NCBI RefSeq assembly: GCF_019399895.1
Contig: NC_091864.1
Coordinates: 6,612,001 to 6,676,000, forward strand
DNA length: 64,000 bases
Reading direction: 5' to 3'
Origin: Cardiocondyla obscurior
Taxonomy: Eukaryota > Arthropoda > Insecta > Hymenoptera > Formicidae
How positions within the stretch are numbered: position 1 is the first letter of the stretch; each line of letters begins with the position of its first letter. The notes beneath the pieces were generated by a model, which was not told the DNA's origin, searched no databases, and saw only the letters and a program-made list of their open reading frames with translations. Positions 38,089 through 49,931 of the stretch are shown in pieces. The translations under genes were made by a program, and so were the position numbers.

Positions 38089-40170
38089 AAATGCAGCTCG
38101 CTCATCGTCCCGATTCCCCGGCGCGTAGGTAGACGGAAAATATATAATTGCAATTACAGTATTTAATCCGACTCAATATGCGAGAAGCATGATATCGAGC
38201 GGCGCGCGCCACGCGGAATTTGGTCAAATAATTAGCGTTAATTTATTTCAGGACGATTTATTGTGAGCTGCGTACAACGTTAATATTAATTGGCATTGCA
38301 AATTGAATAGGAGAATAATAATTATTTGATATACGCTCGCTCCAGCGAAGGCTGTTTAATCGCGAGCATCCGTATTCATAAACACCGCGGAATAATTCGG
38401 TACGAGAACTCACTGCGATATCGGGTAAAATCGTATAAATCGACGGGCCGCTATCGAGTCGAAGCGATCGGCAGAAACGTGCGCGCGGCCGTACGCCAAA
38501 GAGAAACAACAATGAAACATTTATCCATGAGATATTGCGCGGCGAGATAATGCACGGATTCAGAGATCATTGCGCGGGTTGAGTTCTGCGCATCCTCAGG
38601 GATCGCGTAATCTCTCTACCCTAACCCGACGAACCCAGGAGGTCAGCGGTGTGTGGCGGCAGAAACACTTAGGAAATTACATTAATGTACGCGCTGTCGT
38701 TTAGGAAAAGTCGGGACGATAAGGAAGCTCGAGAGTGACCCTGCGCGCTTCGACATCAACGCGGAAGAAAACGCGGGAAGGAAGCTAGCTGTTTCATTAA
38801 ATGTAGATAAATCTTAGCTGCACGTCGGGAGAGTTGCAATTGTTCGCCGTACCGCAGCTCGACCGGGTAATCAAGAGAACCCGCAGCATTACGTTATTGC
38901 GTAACAATACGCGCGTGTGATCGCGGGGGCTTAGCAGACGCGATGCTCCGGTTTTCTCCACCTCTCTACATTCGCTGCTCAAGAACCGCCGATGAAGATC
39001 GTATTAACATTCCATGGGAACAGTATTTCCTCGGCACAATCGCCTGATTAGACATTGTCGGCGCGGAGCGCCGGAATTCTTTCGCGGGAACGCCTTGATT
39101 TCCAACGAAGGCGCTTCATCACGCGGCAAGATCCTCTCGCTAACGTTCGAACTACGTCCGTCAAGATTATTGGAAGTCGTTACCGCGCCATTTTTTCACC
39201 GTGCATGCACGCATGCTTGACGTTAATGTGGATTAATACGAATAACCTTTTAATGATCTCACATCGTTAGTTGAAAAAAGAAAAACACATTTTTGATTTT
39301 TATTCACTTAACTTTCTTTCAATTTTAACATAGATAATCGCTTTTAATATTATTTAATCTGTCGATAAAGTTCTAAAAAATTGAGATTCCAATTTCTTTT
39401 CTTTATAGAAATCTTACTTTGGTAGTATTCTTTAATAAAAATATGTGTTCCTTGTATATGTATATGATTATCGTAACGGAAGAAGTCTCTCTGAGAGACC
39501 GACCAAACTATGAAAATGATACAATCGAAGTTCTGTCGCGGAAGTAGATACAATATGTGCGTTTCTTTTGTCCGATGCATCAGTGATTTGTTGCAAGCAA
39601 ATAGTAAAGACTGAGCACATCTCAAGTGATGTGCTCCAGATGAGTATTCGAGAGAATCGCGTTCGAGTGTAGAGAGGAGAATAGAAAGAAAGAGGAGACG
39701 GGCGCGAGAAAGAAGAGGACTGAAAGCGTGGTGCACGCTTACGACCGTCGAGACTGGTCGAGCGATCGATCAAACGCGAATCGGTCGTTCGAGAATCGTT
39801 CCGCTGCTACAGGGGGCTCGGATCTGGGCGATGGCTGTTCACGAGAGATAGATTATTACTGCCGGCACGCCGTATCGGCGTTCCTTGTTACCGGGTAATG
39901 AGTTTATTGTTTAAGAATCACGCCGGAGTTACATGTGCTGCAATCAATTACAATAATGTAATATAATCGTAGCACGGTCCCGTGGCGTGCGGTGTATAAT
40001 GAGGTCTTCTCTCCCTAATGAGAGTATTGGTTCACGAGAGGTGGCCGCTCATTCTAAGCACGTTCTGGCACGTACTCGAGTAATGCGCATGTAAGTATAG
40101 CAAGATGCACGTACAATGTATACCCTGATCCCGTGTGCACATTCATATATCCGCGCTTCTTTCTGCATCG

Positions 40171-40234
<64 letters not shown>
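40171..40234 (+). repeat. (TGCG)16 tetranucleotide microsatellite
   Basis: Sixty-four bases of perfect TGCG repeat, flanked by related TGCGCGCG sequence. On the minus strand it produces an artificial open frame of repeated Ala-Arg-Thr-His, which is not a protein. Confidence 0.97.
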
Positions 40235-40235
<1 letters not shown>

Positions 40236-41749
40236 GCGTAAAGCGAAACGAGATAAAACTGTGAGAGAGCGGAAATAGTCGCGCCAACTTTCGTCTTACG
40301 CTAGGCGCGGATTGTAAATCTCAGAGAAAAGTTTAGCCAGGGATATCAAGACGCCTAGATAAAAACTTGCGAAAAGTTTGCGACGAAAAATTCGAATCCT
40401 ACGTCGGTGGCAACGAAGCCTGCCGGAAATCATTAATCTGGCGTGTCACATCGGACATCGCTTCAACGAAGAATCCCGGAAACGGCAGACACGAAATTCC
40501 TTTTATCTCGGGGGTTTGGCTCAGCGATCCGGGAATTCAGACAATTTGCATTGCTGATAATTGTAGGAGACTCTTAAGACGATATGACATCTCGACGTGA
40601 ATCGTGTCGAACTGATCACAGTCTTCCTAAGTAGCTGATATTCTCTGATATTATTACGCGAACTCTCTGACGCGTCCCGTAAAATCCCATAGATATTTGC
40701 ACTTTCGCTCTTTGACATCTCCCTCGCGCGCTCAAATCGAATTCCACGAAAGAATGACTGTGAAAGCTCGCCTCGGCGATAGAAAGAACACTTACGCGCC
40801 ATGACTGCGCCGAAGTGGCGAGCGACAAACTTCCTGTAAAAAATTAACGTTTTCAAACGGAAGGACGTTGAGGGTACTACAGTGAATGAGGCCGGCCTCG
40901 ACTTTTGTCCCACAAAGTTGAGTATCGCGAGTGAGATTTGTTGAGGAAGTGCGGTTCCAGCAAGAGAACACCATTTGAAATGCAAGCTATAAAACAACCG
41001 AGATAACTCGAAAATTTTTGGCCCGAGAAAATGATAAAAACGCGCATATTACATCGATTTATAGCAATCAAAAATAATTATAATAAAAAATTATACACGT
41101 TATTTTCTATAATGCTTTCGTTGAACAAATTATATTTAATGCATATGATTTTATATCATTCAAATTCATATACTCTATTAAATCGAAGCGATATTAACAT
41201 ACGCTAAATAATCTTAGCTTGTATAAAAATTCCAAAGCAACGCGTTGAACATAATTTCTCTTAACGTTACAGACTGCTCGGCGCATTAAGCCCTATTACC
41301 GTTTCCCCGACAACAGATACTGCTCCTTTATTGCAATTCTACTCTGTTACACGAGAAAACAGATCCCTCTTCCTATGCGCTTAGCCGTGCACTTAACGTT
41401 AGGAACGTTGCCCGATGTAACCGACACCGACACGTCCAATTATAAGTGCGAAATTCATTGTTCGAAGATCCGAGCGAGCACCCCTGTGTAGTTCGTCCCA
41501 CTCACGCGTTTGAAAGACTGCCAACAGGCGAGACACGCTGCGGTAGCGTGTACCGGCGGACTACTTAGAGCAGCAACAATCTCCAAGTCGAGACACTCCC
41601 ACGAGAAATCTCCGAGGATCGTACGGCGAAAAGAGCGTTCGAAGAAAGTAACCACAAAAGAGCAAAAGGGACATCAGCACGTCGCAGAAAAACGTTCAGG
41701 AGAAACGAGAGAAAGAGAGAGGCAAAAAAGAAAAAAAAAAAAAAATAAT

Positions 41750-41774
41750 AATAAATAAAATAAAATAAAATAAA
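41750..41774 (+). repeat. (ATAAA)n pentamer repeat
   Basis: About four to five ATAAA units following an A15 run and AAT triplets. Confidence 0.85.
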
Positions 41775-44768
41775 TGAAAGAAATTGAGTAGCTTGATAAA
41801 ATTTCTAGCAGCAAACGCACAATATTTGTACAAACACGGAAACGGTAAAATGAGAAAACAAAAGAATTAAAAGAATAGTATTTTATCACGCTTATTGACG
41901 CGTCGGAGGTTGTAAAGTGGTGTTAAAAACTTTTGTTAATTACAAAAAAAAAACGTACGTGTCGTTGGTAACAATTTCTCACCGCAACGTACTCTACGAC
42001 GCTACTTACTAGAAGATATACGCTAGCCATAAATTTGCGGAACACGCCATTTAATGTCGCGTCACGGATTAACAGTCGTAACTTGGTCTTCCTATTGTAT
42101 TCAGTGCATCTCCGTTTGTCACTTGACTGCACATCGCGATGAACAGCAAATGGGTCCCTACAGTGCCCTATACTGCAGTATGTACCACAATCTGGTTTAA
42201 CTGCAAATAATCCTAGCGATTGTGGAGAATTTGACATATTTAAAATTTTTACACGGTGACCGCGACGTATTTCAGCGCGCGTCTCTGCAATATCTCGCGC
42301 TTTTGTTCCCGTTATCGCGAGGTACATAAATAGCCGCGTGACTAAATGTAACCGCCGATGGAAAACGCGGTCCCAAACTTGATTGCGAATTCAAGAAATG
42401 GTTTCTTAAAGAAAAACGTCCGATGGCATCGATGGCGCGTGCGGCAAAAGTCTGATAACGAAGTTCGAAAAGACGCGAATCGAATGAGGAAAGTTCAAGA
42501 TGGGTTAAATGAGGTGGGGTAGAGAATGCGCAGAAGGAGCGATGGAAGATGAGAACGGCGTTGCCGATGAGGCGTTGATCCGACCTTATAATGTACAACG
42601 GCATTTCTACTTGCGGCACAACGAGCAATTATCATCACGCAGCTGAGTTAGACGCTCGCGGATACCATTTTCCGTGGCTGCCCGCCGCGATATGCGGATG
42701 TGTATTTGAATGTAGAAAAATTGTATAAAACGCGGAGCTAAGGTAGAAAGAATGAAACGGAGAGGACGAAAGAAAGAGAGAGGAACATGAAATTCATAGT
42801 TACTCGGAGCATCGACGAGTGAAAAAAGTCACAACACGTTGACGCGATAATTACAGCGGAAAGAGGAACCGCCGAGTCGCGAAAAAATTATTACCGGTAT
42901 GGTTAAGAAACTGAAGACGCGTAACGAGCCGTGCGGCGCGATTTTCAACGTTCCGGGATTTCGCGACGAAATAGATGGGTAGGAGCGTGTCGGGAGGAAG
43001 ATGACGGACGTCGGTTAAGGCGATTCGCGTGGATCGTAAATAACTAAATGAAATTAATAAAGACGGACAGGGTAGTCAAACAAGATGGATTTTGGCGTTA
43101 AGGCGTCGTTGAAAGCGTAAAGTGCGAAGGGGAGAGTAAGTTATCCGCGCGTCGCAAGACTGCGAGACGCCAGAGAAAGCGGAGGATAGAGACGAAGCGA
43201 AGCGTGGAACGGATAAAGCAGCCACCTCCCGCGTGGGCAGCCGTATCTCGCTGTGAAAAGGTTTTAACGCCGGCAAGCACAAAGCAATCAATCATCCGGC
43301 AAAGTTGTTTAATCCCAGCAATAACTTGCACCACGCCAGCACCGCGTATCGTGCTACGGGGCCAACGTAAGCAGCGACTTGTTACCGCCGAGAAGCCCGA
43401 CCTCACGCAAGAAAATTATAAGTTCGGGAAAGACACGTGGAAAATCTATTTAGTCTGCACGCGAATATGATTTCCGCTAGTTTATCATCCGATTTAGACA
43501 AATTGCAAGTCGCACGCCAGTATATCTGTTATCTTTTTCTTTTCCTTTTTACTTTTTTTTTTTTTTACACGCGTTAATGACAGATCACGATGCATTCTTT
43601 ATTATTTTAACCGCCGCGACGAATCGCAATTTTTTTTTCTTCCGATTAAGTCCTTTTTATGACCGCGAATGCTGATAACACCTAAGTGCCTACGTCGGCG
43701 GATCGTCGAATCATCGTTACCGCAGGTTACATTTCGCCGTATACAGTCCTTCTCCATTACGCCTCGGCAAGTTACGCTAGTGGAACGCCTATGAAATCGT
43801 TCGAATACCACGTACCGATAATGGTTCGACGCTTGGTCGGCCGCGTGCATACATCGCGACGGCACTAACAGCGGCGCAGTCCTGGAGGGAGGGAAAGGGA
43901 CCTGTCAATATGCCTAATTAAATCCATTCGCACGCGGCATGAAGCGTGGCATACGCGCGATCGTTTTGGCCCGCCGCAATCTCAATAGCACGCGCGACGC
44001 GCGTATATTTGCAAACCACCTTCTTGCAATCGGCATCCTCGCGCGTTGCGTCGAATCTAATGTCTCGTCTCGTTCGATCTCTCTGTCTCTTTCTCGTCGC
44101 CTCGCGATCATTTACCGTTGGACACATGCTATATCCGCCGGGCATTATCGCGAAACCGCAAGGGCATTTTTTACTCTTTAAGCCCCCTCTTCCCGCGCCA
44201 AGTATGCAGCTGCGTTGCGTGGTTTCGCACGGACACATGCGTAATTACGCACGAACCAACGTCGAAGTACTCTCGAGCGCACGTCGTCGAGATTCATGTA
44301 TGCCAGCCGCGGATGTTGCGTGTAAGCGAGCCACTCGTATCATCGCGCAACGTACAGCCGGTATGGACCGGAACGTGTCAGTTCGTTCGGTCAGAGAGCG
44401 ATGTGGCGAGTGAGCGCGAGAGAGGAAGATACGCGTTGGATAATCGTTTGAACGCTGCGATCCGGTATTGCACGGCCTCCGAGGTTAAATTGCGATCAAG
44501 GGCTTAACGGTGATTTCCAAGGCCGGTGAAGATACGTGACTGATTTCTACGATTTATTCGCGTTCGCAGTTCGTTTCACCACCCCGCACGTATTATCGAT
44601 TTCATTCGACGGATTCCGCTCATCCCGTGTGCCCCGTTGCGGAAGAACGCAAGCGGACTTTAAGGTCAGATCCGGATCGCGTAGTCTCGTACCCGCGCAG
44701 AAACCCTCAAATGGCTAGCTGCTACCGCGTTACGAAAATTGAAGTGGGGATTAACTTTACTGTCCGAC

Positions 44769-44789
44769 AAAAAAAAAAAAAAAAAAAAA
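44769..44789 (+). repeat. A21 homopolymer
   Basis: Twenty-one consecutive A residues, about 120 bases upstream of the MITE-like element. Confidence 0.95.
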
Positions 44790-44910
44790 CTGCGAGAAAT
44801 ATTGGCGCCAGAGAATATCGATACCTGTATTTCCCGCTGACATAGTTTAACAAAGGACCTTTGAGATTTTTTTTAATGCTTGGAAATTGCAAGAGAGAAA
44901 TATGCACATA

Positions 44911-45069
44911 CATATAGAGTGTCTGAAATAAAATGTCTGGACATTTAAATTTAATCTCAATAATGGTCACGAATTGTAGAAATCCGTGACTAGGACTTTT
45001 CGTCTCCAATTCTAATTTCCTACCCACAGTTTTAAGATTTGACATTTTATTTTGAACAGTCTCTATATG
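44911..45069. mobile_element. MITE-like element with terminal inverted repeats and TA ends
   Basis: The left end (44911-44937) and the right end (45041-45069) are inverted copies: catatagag ... gaaataaaatgtc on the left matches the complement of gacattttatttt ... ctctatatg on the right, with only a few mismatches and a short gap. The whole unit is 159 bases, AT-rich and non-coding. An inner imperfect inverted repeat (gtcacg ... ccgtgac) lies near its centre, and a palindromic aaatgtc-tg-gacattt follows the left arm. Both ends sit on TATA, consistent with a TA target duplication. The size, ends and lack of coding capacity fit a non-autonomous Tc1/mariner-type MITE. The superfamily is inference. 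Confidence 0.65.
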
Positions 45070-47773
45070 AAATACATTTATCATAATGTATTACTATCGT
45101 GTTAATACGCGCGCGCGTGCAATAATACCGCTTTTATACTTTGATCCATAATATCCGAGCTGTTGAAAATAATTTAATTTTAAGAAGTTTCCGCGAATAT
45201 TATATAAAATATCACATTAGTCTCGTATAAAATATTTAATTATTAATACGGCGGATATAGTTAATACAACTGGAAAATCCTCATTTGAAATATAAATTTA
45301 TCAGTATAAATACATTAAGTATTTGAATATCGCGTTTGCGGCAAAAGGAACGGATAGGAAATACGTCCGCTTGTCAGAACATAACAAATTCACGAGATAT
45401 TTTTATAAAACGTTATTACCATACTTCTCACTTCTCTGCGGTAATAACGTCGGCAAAAAGTTTTAATGCGAGATCGGTCGGGTTCTTGTACGCGCAAAAT
45501 AGAATAACTAGGTGGACCATGCTTTGATGCAGAGTTCTTGCGAGTTTTACTGCCATTAGAAAGCGAAAGCGTAACTGTCAGTCTGCCTACTACTACATTC
45601 CGTAAGGTGGTGTTTATGAACACACTTGAAGATTATGTACGCGATCCATCATCGTTTGTTAGCGACTATAAATCACGCCTGATAGAGCCGAGCTGTCGGT
45701 CAAGGTTTAGCAAATAGAGTCCTTTTTTTTACGGCAGCGGCGATCGCGCGGCGTCAGGTATTCTTTAACGAGTACGATACGATCCGAAGGGATTATCGCC
45801 GGCGCCGGCATCGATTCGCAGATTGGCGATCGTTCCCCGCAATTTTCCCATAGGTGCCCCGATAGAACGCCGTGCCATTTGCGGCGAGAATTTATTTCAC
45901 GGCGGCGTAATGGCGCTAGGAATTCACCGTCGTGTATTTAAACGCGGCACCTCGCTGCGATGATCTCGTCCTTACCGCGATTCCGGATAGCGCGGCTAAG
46001 GCCGGGGAAACCGCCGCGCGAAATTAACGGCACCGGCCGCTCGCATAATCCAACGGGCGAGTAACGGCGTTAGACCGCGTGGCAATTAGCCCGCGGAAAA
46101 CACACAGTCGAACAAATATTCCCGGCGTGGTACCGGCCGACCGTGAGTGCGCGACCATGCGCGGTAAACGTCGAGGAACCGTAATGCAACAGGGGACGAG
46201 AGGGATATCTCTACACACCCTCGACAACGACACCGTTACTCGACGATACTTGCCATTGTACGTGACCTACCGCGCGGCGAGACGTCGTTACGAAAGTTAA
46301 CGCGCGACCGAATTTCACGCGTACGCACGTCCGTCGATGCGGCACCGCGAGGCATCGTAAACGCGTAGGTACCTATGTGCGAAGCAAGGTGCACGCATGA
46401 TCGATGCGATCGGCGATAATAGCACGGTTTACGGAAGCGCAAGACCGGCACGAATCGCCTACGCGAGAAGAAAGAATGCCGCGGAATCTCATCTTCGCGG
46501 GCCCACGTCATCGCCGTCGCACAGCAGTGAAGCAAATCGCATCCGTTCGCACTCGTTAATCCCGCTGCCCTCGGCGTTCGCGCCGTTCCACGATTAGTCG
46601 GCGATATAGCGGTCTATAGAGCGCGATGGCTATCGGCCGAGTGTCATCGCGATCATCGGCATATATTCGCGACGCGTCACGAGCGGCGTGCTGCAGCGGT
46701 TCGCCGACCGAACGAGTACTCGCGGCTCTGTCCTACTTTCCGAACGTGTTCGCCGTATATCTCGTTAGACAGCCACCCACGTGGTCCGAAATAACCCGTC
46801 TCTAGTGGGACGCCGCTTGATGCTGGGGCCGCGATGCAAAGCAGCTCGGGTAAAGCGAGAGGACGAAGAGCGACCGACTAGGGAGACGACGGGGGGGAAC
46901 CGGAGGGAGAAGAGAAGGCCCATCGTGGTAAGCGGCGAGCACATGCCTGTCCGATCCGACATAGCCGCTGAAGTACAAGGTGGCATTGGGGATACAGCCG
47001 GTCTCTCGATCGCGGTCGCCGATAGCTGCCGCATGACAAGCCCAAGGGGTGTACGTAAACGGCTGAATCTACCCACCGACCTCTCCACTCCGAACGATGC
47101 AACTAGCCTCTTGTCCGTTGTGTCTGCCCGCATTCTCTCTCGCTAAACTCCTCTGTCATTCGCTCGTTTTCTATCCGTATCTACACCACGCTAATATGTC
47201 TCTCGCTATATTCTTCTCGCATGAATTCGGTCAATAATTTACATTCCACCCTCGCCACGATACGAGCTATCAATTTGACGACGCGATATACGATTACGGA
47301 TAATCGGACGACGTCAGTATCAGCAGCTCGGCGATTCGCATGAGCAGTTTATTACGCAAGTGCTTCGTCCCGCGAACGACGGAGATGTAAACGAGCATGC
47401 AAAGTAGCCGTGGATCTTCTCTCGTGGCCTCCTTTGAAGAAAGGAGCGACGCGGGCGAGGACGCGAACGAGAATGAAATAGACGGAAACGGTCAACGACA
47501 GGAATAGTAAACCGTATAAGATGATATCGTTCGGTCGACTGGCTTGATTAGCGATTCGCCGCAACGCAAACGTATTGACCACAAAGGGTACTATCGCATC
47601 AACGACGCTACGTCGTAAATTTCCAATGAGTCGTCGTATCGCCGCGCTACTGTCCGTCGGATATTCCCTACCGCGAATATTCGTTTTCTTTTCTGCTGAC
47701 TAGCACCAACTTGGCATCTTTGCTTTTACTGTCATTCGGCATTGAAAAATGCACCGTTGAATCGTAAAGATTT

Positions 47774-47774
<1 letters not shown>

Positions 47775-47816
<42 letters not shown>
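47775..47816 (+). repeat. (GA)21 microsatellite
   Basis: Forty-two bases of perfect GA, followed by a further GAGAGAG after an A run. This is the longest dinucleotide tract in the window. Confidence 0.97.
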
Positions 47817-47821
<5 letters not shown>

Positions 47822-49913
47822 AGAGAGCAAACTTAGGCATTTATAACCACGTGCACGTCGTCGCGATAATTCGTCCAAATATTCCGTTAATTATGCCTCT
47901 GCTAAATTACAGTTAATCAAGAAAATTGATTAGCTAATTTTCGCAACTGTTTCGAGCTATACGCTCGGTAATTGCTCGAGCGAATATCGAGAGAATCAAA
48001 TCACTTGTGCCAGAATATTAGAAAAGATCTCATTACCACTAGAATATTTCCATATTTTACGTTCACGCGTGCATACGTCTTGGTGCATTATTAATAATGA
48101 ACATTAATATTCCGCGAACTAAGTAGCAGATTCTCACTCCCGTCTTGTCGTCCCGGCATCGCGTTATGATGAATATACCATTCGCCTTCGCTATGCGTGG
48201 CCGGTGAATTAAATAGCTAATATTCTTGCACGTTGTATAGATTTGAGCGCGTATGGCTGTACGTACGCTGAGAACGAGAAGCAGGATAGGAGCAAAATGA
48301 TTTCGCGCGCAACGGAAGTACATTGATTTTCCATAAATTAGATGCAAGTCATAATCGCGCGCAGTACACGGTAGAAATTATAAATCCAGATGATATTAAC
48401 GACGAGGTACCGCCGTTCGAAATCAAGCTCGCCCCTCATTGCGCTATCGTGATTCTATTCGGTTGATATGATCATTGAACGCGGCCGGCGTTATAGTACT
48501 TTTCTCTCTTTGTTTTTACCGGGTACTTCCACAGGATATCGCGGCGATACGTATGAGTAACAAGAATTAATATCCCGCGGTCCGCAAGGGGAGAGCGTTC
48601 ACTTTTGTCTTGTCCGCTCGACGTCGTCCCACAATAAATACATCTTTCCGTCTTCTTATTCTACTCCCTTTCCTATCCTTCGCGAGTACGCTTCTCTCCG
48701 TGTGCGCGCATTCGATTCTCGCGGGTGTGCTCGCGTGAGCGTGCACATACGTGCCGGGGTAACGACACTAAAGGAAATTTGTAATGAAACGTACAAGACA
48801 TAATGGCGAATGGCGCAGGAGGCCGGGGGAAGCCACCGAAGCGATTTATCACGAACGCGATGTGATCGGGGCTCGCTTCTAGCGCTCGGACGTTAATAAC
48901 GCCGGCTGCGAATCACGAGCTCTATCCCGCCGCCACCACCTCCTTTCTCCGCCGTGTCTACTCCGATGCATACCTAATAAAGCGGCGGCCGCATCTCCCG
49001 ACACCGTCCCGGCATCGCCTTTTCCGTACAACCGCATAAAAAGCATACAACAGCGACAACAAAGACGGCGACGACATGCCTCGATGACAACGGGGAAAAA
49101 GCGTGCAAGGTCGGCCGACGTGATTACGTTTACGTAGCGACACGCTCGCTAATCAGGAATCCGAAAAGAATTCACGGGTCGATCGGCGGTCAAGGTCCGG
49201 CAAAAAAATACAACTCCGCGTAGCTTTCGATTCAGATGAGTGCCGGCAATTATCGTGTTCGCGCGAAACAGCTGCTCTTCCATTATACCTTAAAAGGATA
49301 ATTGGGAACGTGTCGTTACGCACGCCGGTTAAGTTAAATGACATAAGAATTAATCCTTTTCTCTTTCTGCAAACGCGCGCCGTAGCCGGCTTTAATTAAC
49401 GGCGCAAAGAAAAAGAATGAAAAGCCGATAACGAGAAAACGTTAATGAGATAAAATGAAAAAATTGACTCGACAATGGTAAATACCGCCGTATCGAAAAT
49501 CGTTGCGCTATTTAAAATCGAGCACGATTTGAGAAAGAATATGAAGACGTAAGGACCTGACTTCAAATACGCCTCTCTCCCGTGCGCACGAGTATTTACC
49601 CTCCGTGAAGATTACGGTCAGCAGAAAACGCGGGCGTTTGAGATCGTTCCTGCGCGACGAGCTCTAATCGGATATCGCCTTGGAAAGAGCGGCGAGGTGT
49701 AGGCCATCGTCTTCTCTCGCGAGCGTGCTTTTCTTAAAGTCAATTCAGAGCTACGTAATAGAGTGGCCTTTCTTCCCGGATGTACGTTTGAACGAGTCAG
49801 GATGCGCGGGCATGGTCACTGAAAAGTTCGTGCTTCGTATTCCTATCAGCCTTCTCTGCGCTTTAGTACGAGATACGTGTACCGACGACCGACCGCGCCG
49901 GTGGTGGTGTCGA

Positions 49914-49931
49914 TAGAGCTCCGGAGCTCTA
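49914..49931. repeat. 18-bp perfect palindrome
   Basis: tagagctcc followed directly by its complement ggagctcta, with no spacer. It may be a chance dyad or a protein-binding dyad. Confidence 0.8.

Larger units (their letters stand above)
35228..44910. other. Presumed intron or intergenic sequence downstream of the second PAN exon
   Basis: No exon carrying the second half of the PAN module was found. I checked acceptor-like sites followed by a base completing the split Arg codon (ends near 37404, 38251 and 41273); each opens into a frame without PAN cysteines or soon meets a stop. The stretch holds the multi-frame open island at 37643-38088, the TGCG microsatellite at 40171-40234 and an ATAAA repeat at 41750-41774. 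Otherwise it alternates between AT-rich and CpG-rich sequence. Confidence 0.55.

Noticed and set aside
40054..40287. Minus-strand frame with repeated Ala-Arg-Thr-His
   Set aside because: It is the translation of the TGCG microsatellite, not a protein.
41274..41400. Acceptor-like TTAACGTTACAG tested as the next PAN exon
   Set aside because: Read in the required phase it gives Leu-Leu-Gly-Ala-Leu-Ser and soon a stop, without the expected PAN cysteine pattern or a donor.
46765..47146. Overlapping frames of about 120 codons on both strands
   Set aside because: Both strands are open over the same CpG-rich bases and the translations are low in complexity. Neither has domain or splice support.
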